A stretch of DNA of 64,000 nucleotides from Parabacteroides sp. PM6-13. Lineage in GTDB: Bacteria; Bacteroidota; Bacteroidia; Bacteroidales; Tannerellaceae. The stretch is taken from positions 62,001-126,000 of the forward strand of contig NZ_JARXWF010000009.1 of NCBI RefSeq assembly GCF_029892605.1, in the 5' to 3' direction. Numbering within the stretch: the first letter of the stretch is position 1; every line of letters begins with the position of its first letter. A program made the translations under genes and the position numbers. This document shows, piece by piece, positions 8,155 to 17,390 of the stretch. The notes under the pieces are model-generated. The model saw only the letters and a program-made list of their open reading frames with translations, ran no database searches and was not told the DNA's origin.

Positions 8155-9294
8155 TTATTTTTTATGTTGAAACAAAAGCTTGGCAGATTCTGCCAGATAC
8201 AACTTGGCATTCATCCAGGTATGTCCGCCACCGGTGATCATCGTAGTGGTTTCGATGCCGTTTTTCTCCAGTTTATCCATGAAAAGTTTCGCGTTATCAT
8301 ACAGGAAGTCATCGGTTCCTACACCAAGCCAGAACAGATTGATGCGCTGATTGGTCTGTGCCGGATGTTGGATGAAGTGTTTGAACAGGTTCTCGAATTC
8401 GGCCACGTTGCCTGCGAAAGAGGCATACGAGCAGAGGTAAGAGAACTTATCGAGGTTGTTCATGCCGAGCGTTAAGCCCTGGTTGCCACCTCTTGAGAAC
8501 CCGCCGATGGCACGGTTATCCGCATTGTTGATCGTGCGGTAGTTCTTTTCAACGTATGGCATCATCACCTGCAGGAAGTCGTCGTTCAAGCGACGGCCGG
8601 CTTCCATGCCGCGTGGGTCGCCTGCGTCGAAATAGGCGGCGGGGTTACCGTACGGCATCACCACAATCATCGGCTTAGCCAATCCCTGAGCGATCAGGTT
8701 ATCGAAGATAAAGTTGGCGCGTCCTACTTTGAAATAGGTCTCATCCGTGTCGGTGGTACCGCTGATCAGGTAGAACACCGGATAGTCCTGATCCGGGTTT
8801 TCGTCGTAGCCGGGAGGGGTGTACACCAAGATACGCCCGGTAGTACCCAAAACGTCGGATGGGTAATAGTCATAATTGACCGTGCCATGAGGAACATCCT
8901 TGATGGCATGTACCAGCGGTGAATCTCCTTCGATATCGACGATGCTGCCTTTGAATCGTTCGTTCTCGAAATAGAACGGGTTGTTGTTGTCCATCACGGT
9001 GACACCGTCAACGACAAAACCATACGGATACATATCCGGTTCGATGGGACCTAAGGTGACGCTCCATACGCCATTTTCGTCTTTTTCCATACTGGCCATG
9101 CCCTCCATAAACTGAGGATCGACCTTTACCTCTTTGGCATCGGGCGCCAGATAACGGAAGGTAACCGTATGGTCGGCATGTACCTCCGGCGAGATAATCG
9201 ACAGGCGGCGCGGACGCCCGTCATTTGCCTCTTTTTGGCCGCATCCGACCATAAAGAGACAAAATACAACACTCAAAATCAATGTCTTCTTCAT
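8155..9294 (-). CDS. CE1-like esterase, lipoprotein
   Basis: A 379-residue protein whose N-terminus MKKTLILSVVFCLFMVGCGQ is a lipoprotein signal with lipidated Cys18, unlike the three other esterases here, so it is membrane anchored. A sandwich domain comes first, then the hydrolase with YLISGTTDTDETY (the usual HG is SG), nucleophile in GFSRGGNQ and His in GGHTWMN. It is the first gene of a two-gene operon with the 7022 paralogue. Substrate specificity is not readable. Confidence 0.87.
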   Translation of the reverse strand: MKKTLILSVVFCLFMVGCGQKEANDGRPRRLSIISPEVHADHTVTFRYLAPDAKEVKVDPQFMEGMASMEKDENGVWSVTLGPIEPDMYPYGFVVDGVTVMDNNNPFYFENERFKGSIVDIEGDSPLVHAIKDVPHGTVNYDYYPSDVLGTTGRILVYTPPGYDENPDQDYPVFYLISGTTDTDETYFKVGRANFIFDNLIAQGLAKPMIVVMPYGNPAAYFDAGDPRGMEAGRRLNDDFLQVMMPYVEKNYRTINNADNRAIGGFSRGGNQGLTLGMNNLDKFSYLCSYASFAGNVAEFENLFKHFIQHPAQTNQRINLFWLGVGTDDFLYDNAKLFMDKLEKNGIETTTMITGGGHTWMNAKLYLAESAKLLFQHKK

Positions 9295-9408
9295 AAATTA
9301 GTGGTATTAATAGTATAAACAAAAAATCACTGATACAAACGTAAGACATACAAAAAGGAAACAGGTGGATTATTTATCATTCCAAGCGGATAAATTCTAA
9401 ATTATCTA

Positions 9409-9436
9409 TTTGGATAACATTTTCTATGTAAATTTG
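9409..9436 (+). promoter_or_regulatory. Promoter of the ABC transporter gene
   Basis: TAAATTTG at 9429-9436 fits TAnnTTTG, with TTTG at 9409-9412 upstream (16-base gap, a little short). The start codon is 32 bases beyond the -7 box. Confidence 0.5.
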
Positions 9437-9467
9437 CGGAGATATCTTATAAATTGGTATTCAACCC

Positions 9468-12386
9468 ATGAATGAAAGTATCCTGAACGGTTTGCTTAAT
9501 TTGTTTGCTCTCTTTGCTTCTATGGTACACATAGAGGATAAGCGAGCCATACAAGCCGTACATGCCTACCTCTCAAGCCATTTCGGCGTACGTTCACACC
9601 AAGAATACATCGAGCTTTACAAAGAACTGCGAAGCGTCTACGATGACGATCTGATTGCTGTCAACAAAGAAGATGTTGTTCGGAATATCTGCGCGCAGAT
9701 GAAGATGAAGCTAACAACGGAAGAGCAATTTCTCATGCTGGTGCGTTTCCTGGAATTTGCTTATACCAACAGTGATGAATTGGAAAACCACCTGCATATA
9801 TTTCGCCTTGTCGCGGAGATATTCAACCTCTCTGCCGCGGAATTCGAAGAGATACTCTCTTTTGTAACCGGAAGTGGTTCTCCGGCTTTATTATTGATCG
9901 ATGGCAAGGAATCGTCCTCGCGGGAAAATCATTTGTATCGGGAAGGATTGGAGGGACATTTCCTTGTCTATTTCATTAAACGCTTTGACACATACATTTT
10001 CACCTACTACGGGCATGAGTTGGTGTTTATGAACGATATTCCGCTTACGCCCCATATGTTTTATGCCTGGCAGCATAGCAGTGTTGTGAAAGGGCCTCTC
10101 TTTTTGCCTGTGTACCATAGCGACCTACAGGCCGTCTTCAATACAAAAGAGAAAAAAGAGGTGGTTCATCTGGCCGGCAGAGAGGTGGAGTTTTGCTTTC
10201 AAAACAGCTCGAACGGGCTGCACAACTTCTCTTTCGATCTGCGGTCGGGGCAATTGGTGGCGATCATGGGGGGTAGCGGGGTTGGCAAATCCACGCTATT
10301 AAATATCATGAACGGGAATATCACACCTGATAAGGGGGCTATTACCGTAAATGGGCATCCGATCGGTTCGCCTCAGGTCAAACAGTTGATCGGCTTTGTG
10401 CCCCAGGATGATCTATTGATAGAGGAACTGACTGTTTTCGAGAATCTTTGGTTCACTGCCCGGTTTTCTTTCGACGGCTTCTCGCGAGAGGAGATAGAGC
10501 AGCGTGTAGACAAAGTATTAGCCGAATTGGATCTACTTGAGATCAAAGAGTTAGAAGTAGGATCCCCCTTGCATAAAACGATCAGCGGCGGACAACGCAA
10601 ACGATTAAATATCGCCCTCGAACTGATCCGGGAACCGGCCATTCTATATCTCGACGAACCCACCTCAGGGCTTTCGTCGACCGACTCGGAAAAGGTCATG
10701 ATGCTCTTAAAAGAGCAAACCCATCAGGGGCGCCTGGTGGTGGTGAATATTCATCAGCCCTCATCAGATATCTACAAGCTGTTCGATCGTTTGTGGCTAT
10801 TAGACAAAGGGGGCTATCCGATTTACGACGCCAACCCGATCGAAGCCATCACCTATTTCAAACAGGCGGCGCGCTATACCGATCAGGACATCAGCGTTTG
10901 CAGCACCTGTGGGAATGTCAATCCGGAACTGATCCTGAATATCATCGACTCGAAGAAGATCGACGACTCGGGACATCCGACCAATATCCGTAAATTCACG
11001 CCGGAGGAATGGCATGAGCGCTACCGGGAATCGCGTCCGCCCTTAAAGAGGGTGGCGACTCATCATCTGCCCGATAACCGCCAGCAGAAACCACCCTGGT
11101 GGAAGCAATTCATGATATTCTCCGAAAGGAATATCCGCAGAAAGTTGACCAACAAACAATACCTGACGCTGGCTTTGATCGAAGCGCCTCTATTGGCGAT
11201 TATTGTGGCGCTATTGACACGCTATGTAGAGGGGGATACCTATACCCTTTTTGCCAACAAGAATTTTGTCTCCTACATATTCATGGCCATCATCGTGGTG
11301 ACCTTTATAGGCCTTAGCATCAGCGCGGAAGAGATTATCAAAGACCGAATCATCCTGAAGCGGGAACGCTTCCTGCAGCTGAGCCGGGGCAGCTACCTAT
11401 CCTCCAAGATCATCTACCTGGGTGTCTTATCGGGGATACAGAGTCTGTTGTTTATCCTGGTGGGAAATCTTATTATGGGAGTCGGATTCGATATGTTGGG
11501 CGTCTGGTGGAGCGTCTTGTGGATGACCGCTTTCCTGGCGAATCTGACCGGTCTTTGGCTATCGCAAACCCTCAGTTCGATTGTCTCCATCTACATCACC
11601 ATCCCGCTATTATTGATCCCTCAGATCTTGTTATGCGGACTGGTGGTTAGCTTTGACGACTTGAACACCAAGGCATCTGAAAAGAATATCGTGCCTCTCA
11701 TCGGCGAGATTATCCCTTCGCGCTGGGCGTTCGAGGGGCTGGTGGTTGAACAGTTCAAAAGCAATGCCTACAACAAACACTTCTTTCATATCGAAAAGGA
11801 AAAGTTTCAAGCGCAGTATTACGAAAGCATTCACCTGCCCGAGATGCGCGCACTGATTCATAATCAAGAGGGGAAAGACAGCGCTATTATCCGGAAAACG
11901 TTACAAAATGAACTGGCGGTCGTAGCTCGCGCCGCGCGTATAGCTCCCATCGGAAAGGAGGAAATGCCCCTGCCCTATTTAGAAAAAGCAGAAAAAGCGT
12001 TGCACCAACGAGCCCATAACTTCACCGCCCTACTGGATCAGCGGCAAGAAGAAATGATACGGGATCATACGACTGCGTGGTTCAATGACCTAAAGAAAAA
12101 CAACCACAACCTGGCAATAGAAGAGCTTGTGATGAACACCGGTACAAAGCATTTCTACAAAGAAAGCAACGATCGGATTTACCCCCAGGTAGGTATTATC
12201 TATTTCAATCCCGACAGCCCATGGGGGCGTGCCCACTTCTATTCGCCGGTGAAGAATATTGCCGGGAATGAGGTTCCGACACACAAATTTAATTTATTGG
12301 TTCTCGGTTTTTTTGCAGTTTTAGCCATAATCGCTATATTCGCAGAGTTTCCCACGATATATATCAGGAGGCGGAAGATTAAATAA
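9468..12386 (+). CDS. ABCG-type ATPase-permease fusion, 972 aa
   Basis: Residues 1-145 are a helical domain resembling TerB-like folds (inference). A short linker domain follows, then one ABC ATPase with GGSGVGKST, signature SGGQRKR, and ILYLDEPTSGLSS as Walker B plus D-loop. The C-terminal half is an ABC-2 permease with about six helices and a large soluble insertion of about 180 residues before the last helix. One ATPase fused to one permease means a homodimeric half-transporter of the ABCG arrangement. Substrate unknown. A lipoprotein gene follows 23 bases later and may be co-transcribed. Confidence 0.88.
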   Translation: MNESILNGLLNLFALFASMVHIEDKRAIQAVHAYLSSHFGVRSHQEYIELYKELRSVYDDDLIAVNKEDVVRNICAQMKMKLTTEEQFLMLVRFLEFAYTNSDELENHLHIFRLVAEIFNLSAAEFEEILSFVTGSGSPALLLIDGKESSSRENHLYREGLEGHFLVYFIKRFDTYIFTYYGHELVFMNDIPLTPHMFYAWQHSSVVKGPLFLPVYHSDLQAVFNTKEKKEVVHLAGREVEFCFQNSSNGLHNFSFDLRSGQLVAIMGGSGVGKSTLLNIMNGNITPDKGAITVNGHPIGSPQVKQLIGFVPQDDLLIEELTVFENLWFTARFSFDGFSREEIEQRVDKVLAELDLLEIKELEVGSPLHKTISGGQRKRLNIALELIREPAILYLDEPTSGLSSTDSEKVMMLLKEQTHQGRLVVVNIHQPSSDIYKLFDRLWLLDKGGYPIYDANPIEAITYFKQAARYTDQDISVCSTCGNVNPELILNIIDSKKIDDSGHPTNIRKFTPEEWHERYRESRPPLKRVATHHLPDNRQQKPPWWKQFMIFSERNIRRKLTNKQYLTLALIEAPLLAIIVALLTRYVEGDTYTLFANKNFVSYIFMAIIVVTFIGLSISAEEIIKDRIILKRERFLQLSRGSYLSSKIIYLGVLSGIQSLLFILVGNLIMGVGFDMLGVWWSVLWMTAFLANLTGLWLSQTLSSIVSIYITIPLLLIPQILLCGLVVSFDDLNTKASEKNIVPLIGEIIPSRWAFEGLVVEQFKSNAYNKHFFHIEKEKFQAQYYESIHLPEMRALIHNQEGKDSAIIRKTLQNELAVVARAARIAPIGKEEMPLPYLEKAEKALHQRAHNFTALLDQRQEEMIRDHTTAWFNDLKKNNHNLAIEELVMNTGTKHFYKESNDRIYPQVGIIYFNPDSPWGRAHFYSPVKNIAGNEVPTHKFNLLVLGFFAVLAIIAIFAEFPTIYIRRRKIK

Positions 12387-12408
12387 AAAACAAGATAAAA
12401 CAATTAAA

Positions 12409-13245
12409 ATGAATGTTATGAAAAAAAGTATTGTAAGCCTGCTTACCATAGCGGCAGTCGTATTTGGCATGACTTCCTGTAGTGGTAAAAAAGCGAAGGA
12501 AGATGCCACCAAAGCAGAAGAGGCTGCGGTTATCGCAGGAAGCATTCCGAAGAGTCTGTTGACAGAAGAGCTGAAAACAGAAACCATTCAGCTGTTGAAT
12601 GACATGCCTAATTCTGACATCCCTCATCGCATTGCTTCGGGTGAAGTAACGGTGAGTGTTGGCGATCTGAAATATATGTTGCCGGTTGCCAAGGCGGCCG
12701 ACCTGACGACTCCTTCTCAGAAAGCACGTGCTTGCGGTATCTATCTTTCCGATTATAATATCTTATCGGTAACGAAACAAGCAACAGCGGAAGTAGAAGC
12801 GGTATTGGCTAAATTGACTGCCGACCTGAATATTTCCTATGTATTAAACATCCTGAAAGAGGCTGCTCCGGAGAATGCGACAAACGAACAGTTGCAAGCC
12901 TTCTTCAACGCGCAGGAAAAGAAACTGATCACCGCGCTTGCCGATGATGATAAGATCAATTATGCCGTTGAGATCCTTGGTGGTGCCACAGCGGAATATG
13001 CTTGTCTGTTTGCTAATCCCTCTTTGGTAGTGAAAGGCGATGCTACTTCAGCCGGTTTATCAGAGAATATGGAAAAAAGAGTAGCGGTATTAGGTGAGAT
13101 CACCAGCGATCTTTCCGCTTACTACCCGGAATTGACCTCTTTGGCGGCAGTGCTTACTCCCCTGAAAGATCAACCGATCTCTATCCAGGCTGCCCGCGAA
13201 GCCAATGCTGATATCCTGGCTATCCGCGACGGATTATTGAAATAA
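12409..13245 (+). CDS. Lipoprotein of unknown function
   Basis: A 278-residue protein with a lipobox (FGMTSC, Cys24 or Cys21 depending on which of the two close ATG codons is used). The rest is mostly predicted helix, Ala/Glu/Leu rich, without a recognised motif. It follows the ABC transporter closely and ends in a strong terminator, so a shared role in envelope transport is possible but only inferred. Confidence 0.8.
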   Translation: MNVMKKSIVSLLTIAAVVFGMTSCSGKKAKEDATKAEEAAVIAGSIPKSLLTEELKTETIQLLNDMPNSDIPHRIASGEVTVSVGDLKYMLPVAKAADLTTPSQKARACGIYLSDYNILSVTKQATAEVEAVLAKLTADLNISYVLNILKEAAPENATNEQLQAFFNAQEKKLITALADDDKINYAVEILGGATAEYACLFANPSLVVKGDATSAGLSENMEKRVAVLGEITSDLSAYYPELTSLAAVLTPLKDQPISIQAAREANADILAIRDGLLK

Positions 13246-13265
13246 ACAAAGACGGTTATATATAG

Positions 13266-13307
13266 AAAAAAGACCTTAAGGACTTCAACGTCTTTAAGGT
13301 CTTTTTT
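13266..13307. terminator. Bidirectional terminator
   Basis: AAAAAAGACCTTAAGGAC and GTCTTTAAGGTCTTTTTT form a long stem between the convergent lipoprotein and signalling operons. Confidence 0.85.
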
Positions 13308-13326
13308 GATGTGTCTATTTGAAAGA

Positions 13327-14490
13327 CTATCCTTTGTAGGAAATGGTCAACTGGGTAATATCATCCGATTGGATGGCACCCACCACAAAGTCGCCTACCC
13401 TTTTCGTTACCTCTTCAATAATCTCTTTGGAAGGCTTTCCGATCAGGGCCTCACAACAAGCCAATAACCGCTTTTCGCCAAACAATTCACCGCTTTTATT
13501 GATCGCTTCCGTCACCCCGTCCGTATAAAGGTACAGGCTGTCGCCGGGTGTCAATCGCAACTCCTTCTCGTGATACACGGAATCGTCCAGGGCACCCAAG
13601 ATCCGATCGCCCGTAAGAGGCACAAACGACACGCTTTTGTCGTTTTTCATCAGAATAGGCGGATTATGCCCGGCATTGCTATAGGTGACCACACCCGTAT
13701 GGATGTTCAGTATGCCGTAGAAGACCGTCACGAACATATCGTTCACGCTCTCTTTGCATAAGATATCGTTTGCCCGCTTCATACACATAGCCGCCGAGTT
13801 TTCGTTCAGGGCAATCGCCCGTATCACCGTTCGGCTGATTGCCATAAAGATTGCCGCCGGCACCCCTTTCCCCGATACATCGGCGATGACAAACCCCAGC
13901 CGGTCGTCGTCGATCGTGAAAAAGTCATAGAAATCACCTCCGACATACTTGGCGGCACTCATATAGGCATGCATATCGAATCGCTTCTCATGGGGGAAAG
14001 GCTCGAACACTTTTGGCAGGATCGTCTCCTGTATCTCACGCGCCACCTTCAGATCCGACTGTATCGACTTCAGTTGCAGATGCTCGTTCTGCGCGTTTTT
14101 CACAAAGCGGATTTGCTCGATCGCTTTTTCGATGGTCATGTCGAGATCTTCCAGGTTGATCGGTTTCGTGGTGAAGTCGAAAGCGCCGCGGTTCATCGCC
14201 GTACGGATATTTTCCATATCGCCGTAGGCCGACACCATAATACATTTCATGGCCGGATTGCGCAATTCGTTGATCTTGGTCAACAGTGTCAGCCCGTCCA
14301 TCTCCGGCATATTGATATCGCTTAGGATAATATCGAAATCGGGCTCTGCCAATATCGCCTGCAGGGCTTCCAACCCATTGTGCACAAAGGTAAACTCGTA
14401 TTCGCCTTTCTTTATTTTACGCCTGAAGTATTGTGTCAATAATATCTCCAGGTCCTGTTCGTCATCTACACTTAGTATCTTGATTGCCAT
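13327..14490 (-). CDS. Response regulator with PP2C (RsbU/SpoIIE-like) phosphatase
   Basis: 387 residues. The N-terminal receiver domain (about 1-125) has the acidic pair near the start (SVDDEQD), phospho-acceptor Asp in DIILSDINMPEMDG and Lys in FTTKPI. A helical linker leads into a SpoIIE-type PP2C domain with VGGDFYDFF and ADVSGKGVPAAIFM carrying metal-binding Asp residues, and a final SDDIT. Such proteins dephosphorylate STAS anti-anti-sigma proteins when the receiver is phosphorylated. It is last in an operon whose first gene encodes just such a STAS protein at 16885, so the substrate is probably local. Confidence 0.93.
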   Translation of the reverse strand: MAIKILSVDDEQDLEILLTQYFRRKIKKGEYEFTFVHNGLEALQAILAEPDFDIILSDINMPEMDGLTLLTKINELRNPAMKCIMVSAYGDMENIRTAMNRGAFDFTTKPINLEDLDMTIEKAIEQIRFVKNAQNEHLQLKSIQSDLKVAREIQETILPKVFEPFPHEKRFDMHAYMSAAKYVGGDFYDFFTIDDDRLGFVIADVSGKGVPAAIFMAISRTVIRAIALNENSAAMCMKRANDILCKESVNDMFVTVFYGILNIHTGVVTYSNAGHNPPILMKNDKSVSFVPLTGDRILGALDDSVYHEKELRLTPGDSLYLYTDGVTEAINKSGELFGEKRLLACCEALIGKPSKEIIEEVTKRVGDFVVGAIQSDDITQLTISYKG

Positions 14491-14499
14491 ATCTATCTA

Positions 14500-15327
14500 T
14501 TATTGGGTAACAGGAATCGAGATCGTGAAACGGGTAAACAGGTTCTCTTCCGTCTCTACTTGGATCTCTCCTTTATGTTTTTCAACGATCGATTTGGTCA
14601 GGGAAAGACCCAGTCCGGTGCCTTCACCAACCGGCTTGGTGGTGAAGAAGGGGGTATACAATTTCTCTAACACCTCGGCAGGCATTCCCGTACCGTTGTC
14701 CTCCAGGGTCAGCTTCACCCAATCGCCCTCTTGCCGAAGGTCTATCTTGATCGTCGGCACATAAGGACCTTCCGAGGCTCTCTTTGCCCGGGCAAACACA
14801 GCATAACAGGCGTTGTTCATCAGGTTGATCACCGCCCGACTCAGATCCTGCGGAATAACCCGAACCAATGGGATATCCGTTCCGTAGTTTTCCTGGATGG
14901 TCACGTTGAAGCTCTTGTTGTTGGCACGCACCGCGTGGTACGACAGCCAGATATATTCGTGGATCAGCTGCTGCAGATCTGTCGGGATCAGTTCATCCTT
15001 CCCGCGCGAATAGGATAGGATGCCCCGTACAATGCTGGAGGCACGGTTCCCATTCTCTTCGATCTTTTGCATATTCCCCTTCAGATCGTCCATAATCTCC
15101 TGAAACTCATCCTTCGATTCGTCCGTAAACAGATCACCCGCCTCTTCCAGTATCTCCTCCATTTCGCTCAATAGTTTCGACGACAACTTGCTGAAGTTGA
15201 TCACAAAATTAAGCGGATTCTGTATCTCGTGTGCGATTCCGGCACTGAGCATACCCAGCGAAGCCAATTTGTCCTGCCGTTTGAGCTGCTTTTCCAGGTA
15301 GTCGATTCGTTCCTTCAGTTCATTCAT
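14500..15327 (-). CDS. Soluble histidine kinase
   Basis: 275 residues without membrane segments. After a short coiled coil comes the HisKA domain with the complete H-box SAGIAHEIQNPLNF, then HATPase_c with NLMNNACYAV (N box), DNGTGMP (G1), FFTTKP and GTGLGLSL (G2). It has no sensor domain of its own and overlaps the upstream kinase-like gene by 8 bases, so the two proteins are probably made together. Likely phospho-donor for the receiver-PP2C protein encoded next (inference from order). Confidence 0.9.
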   Translation of the reverse strand: MNELKERIDYLEKQLKRQDKLASLGMLSAGIAHEIQNPLNFVINFSKLSSKLLSEMEEILEEAGDLFTDESKDEFQEIMDDLKGNMQKIEENGNRASSIVRGILSYSRGKDELIPTDLQQLIHEYIWLSYHAVRANNKSFNVTIQENYGTDIPLVRVIPQDLSRAVINLMNNACYAVFARAKRASEGPYVPTIKIDLRQEGDWVKLTLEDNGTGMPAEVLEKLYTPFFTTKPVGEGTGLGLSLTKSIVEKHKGEIQVETEENLFTRFTISIPVTQ

Positions 15328-16450
15328 CTATTTCCTTTTTTATTTCCACACGTTGATTAATCGGGATGGTGATGGTAAATTCCGTCTTTTTCCCCTTCTC
15401 GCTCTTCACCTCGATCGTTCCGCGATGGTTCAATACAATCTCGCGGCTCAGGTAAAGCCCTGTCCCGGCCGCTTCCGCCGTAGGCTTCGTCGTAAAGAAG
15501 GGTTCAAAGATGCGACTCTGGATATTTTCTTCTATCCCGATCCCATTATCGGTGATATAGATCACAATCGAATAGCCCTCCCGCCTCACTCGCACACTGA
15601 GTTCGGGTGCATACGCCTCTTTCTCTCTTCTTTTCAGTAAGGCATACACGGCGTTCTTATAGATATTGAGCAAGGCCTTGCTCATCTGTTCGATGTGCAT
15701 ATCGATCATAATAGGCAGCGCAAGCCCTTGGAAATCAATTTTTATATCGTTATCACCAATCTCTTTCTCGAATAGTTTCGCTACCACGTCGAGATTCACC
15801 TTGCAAAGGTTGCTGATGTCGGCCTGCGTAAAGCTGCTCCTGTGATCTTTCAATAGCTCTTCCATGGCTTTCACAATGCGCACCGTGTTGGCGCCATGCT
15901 CGGTTATTTTTTGCAGATTATTCTGCAACATCTCCATAATCTCCAGGGAATCTTCGTAGGCCTCCCGACTCATCACCGCCTTTTCGTCGGTCAGGTCTTT
16001 CCGCAGGTCGTCCACCAATTCCACCGACAGACCGGCAAAATTATTGATATAATTCAATGGGTTCAGGATGCGGTCGACCAGCCCCTTGGTCAGTTGTCCC
16101 ACCGTTGCCAGACGTTCGCTGCGCACCAGCTCATCCTGCGCCTCCGCCAGGGCGTCTAAGGTGTTCGATAATTTTTCGGATTCTTTCAATACCTGATCGC
16201 GCTGCACACGCAGTTCTATGGTACGCTCTTCCACCACTTTGGCCAGGTACTCCTTTTGACGGAGCTTCTTCTTCCAGCGCGACATCACGATCAACAGGAC
16301 GATCAGGAAAGCAATCAGCAATCCGATCCAGGTATCCCAATCATAATAGAGAGCGACACCAGTCAGTACGGCTGCGCCAATGCCAACCTTTTCCCCAACC
16401 TGTATCTTGAGCTTTAACTGTTGTATCTCTTTTACATTAAAATCAGCCAT
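15320..16450 (-). CDS. Membrane histidine-kinase-like protein lacking the H-box histidine
   Basis: 376 residues. Hydrophobic stretches at about 25-65 form one or two membrane segments, followed by a coiled coil. The H-box position reads TKGLVDRILNPLNY where the neighbour has SAGIAHEIQNPLNF, so the phospho-accepting His is Asp. The ATPase domain looks intact: NIYKNAVYAL, DNGIGIEE, FFTTKP and GTGLYLSREIV. It may bind ATP and phosphorylate or allosterically control the neighbouring kinase, perhaps as a heterodimer. It overlaps the genes on both sides by 8 bases. Confidence 0.87.
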   Translation of the reverse strand: MADFNVKEIQQLKLKIQVGEKVGIGAAVLTGVALYYDWDTWIGLLIAFLIVLLIVMSRWKKKLRQKEYLAKVVEERTIELRVQRDQVLKESEKLSNTLDALAEAQDELVRSERLATVGQLTKGLVDRILNPLNYINNFAGLSVELVDDLRKDLTDEKAVMSREAYEDSLEIMEMLQNNLQKITEHGANTVRIVKAMEELLKDHRSSFTQADISNLCKVNLDVVAKLFEKEIGDNDIKIDFQGLALPIMIDMHIEQMSKALLNIYKNAVYALLKRREKEAYAPELSVRVRREGYSIVIYITDNGIGIEENIQSRIFEPFFTTKPTAEAAGTGLYLSREIVLNHRGTIEVKSEKGKKTEFTITIPINQRVEIKKEIDE

Positions 16451-16862
16451 ATTCGTTCAATTCTTTAACCATGGTAAGTACATTCTTATCCCCCTCTCTA
16501 CAATAATACACCTCTGTCATAAGTTTCTTTATCAGGTGTATGCCAAGCCCTCCTATCGGACGATCCTCCAAGGAAAGCGTCGTGTCCGGCTCCGCCTGGG
16601 CTGTCGGGTCGAAACTGACGCCGGAGTCGACCAGGGTAACCGTCAGCTTCTCCTCCTCCCGTTCCATGCGGATCAGAATATCTTTCCCCTGTTCTCCGGG
16701 ATAGGCGTACATGATAATATTGACTACCGCCTCCTCCAGCGCCAGAAACAACGGCATACTCATTCGCTGATTCAGCCCGAACGATTCAATCGTTCGATCA
16801 ACAAAATCATTCAATACCCGCAGTTGGCCGAGATCGTTGACGATGTGTACTTCGTTCACCAT
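16443..16862 (-). CDS. RsbW-like serine kinase / anti-sigma factor
   Basis: 139 residues forming one GHKL ATPase domain: LEEAVVNIIMYAYP (N box), DSGVSFDP (G1), and GGLGIHLIKKL (G2). Proteins of this size and motif order bind a sigma factor or other partner and phosphorylate a STAS protein. The STAS gene is 22 bases upstream in the same operon. No sigma factor gene is visible in the window, so the output partner is unknown. Confidence 0.88.
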   Translation of the reverse strand: MVNEVHIVNDLGQLRVLNDFVDRTIESFGLNQRMSMPLFLALEEAVVNIIMYAYPGEQGKDILIRMEREEEKLTVTLVDSGVSFDPTAQAEPDTTLSLEDRPIGGLGIHLIKKLMTEVYYCREGDKNVLTMVKELNEYG

Positions 16863-16884
16863 AGACGAGGGTCGTTCGCTACAA

Positions 16885-17184
16885 TTATTCGATGGTAAGG
16901 ATCGAAGAGAATCCGGTAATATGGAAAATCTCCATGATTTCCCCCTTGATATGCGTCAGGCGCAACGTTCCTTTCTTGGCCGTCATCCCTTTTTGCAAAG
17001 TCAATAAAAGGCGCAAACCGGCACTACTCACATGGGTCAATCCCGCACCGTCCAGTACGACTGCCTGGGCATCACTCTCTAAAACGGTCCGTATCTCTTT
17101 CTCAAAATCGACGGCAGCCAGGGTGTCCAACTGCCCGGAAAGGGTAATCACCGTCTCGTTTCCTGGTTCTACTTGTATCTTCAT
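16885..17184 (-). CDS. STAS-domain anti-anti-sigma factor
   Basis: 99 residues, a single STAS domain. The conserved segment VVLDGAGLTHVSSAGLRLLL contains the serine pair normally phosphorylated by an RsbW-type kinase. It is the first gene of the five-gene signalling operon. A -7 box TACATTTG on the minus strand at 17201-17208 predicts a start about 10 bases ahead of the ATG, an unusually short leader. Confidence 0.9.
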   Translation of the reverse strand: MKIQVEPGNETVITLSGQLDTLAAVDFEKEIRTVLESDAQAVVLDGAGLTHVSSAGLRLLLTLQKGMTAKKGTLRLTHIKGEIMEIFHITGFSSILTIE

Positions 17185-17200
17185 AAAATCCTTGTTTTGA

Positions 17201-17208
17201 CAAATGTA
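17201..17208 (-). promoter_or_regulatory. -7 box of the signalling operon
   Basis: CAAATGTA on the plus strand reads TACATTTG on the minus strand, a full match to TAnnTTTG. No well-spaced -33 element is obvious. Confidence 0.5.
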
Positions 17209-17349
17209 ATGATATTCTTCAAAAACAGGTTGCTACGCCACCATTATTTACATACGTCTGCCCAAAAGTAGGAGGCTAAATTCGCAAACGATTGCATTCT
17301 ATTTCAGGGAGTTCATCCGCGAGAGCACGCTGCTTTGTAGGAGAATTCA

Positions 17350-17357
17350 TATCTTTG
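17350..17357 (+). promoter_or_regulatory. -7 box of the GH13 gene
   Basis: TATCTTTG matches TAnnTTTG. It lies about 33 bases before the ATG at 17391 and supports that start over an in-frame one at 17292, which would lie upstream of the promoter. Confidence 0.55.
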
Positions 17358-17390
17358 CGAGAAAGCTATAACCATAAAAAAAACTATATC

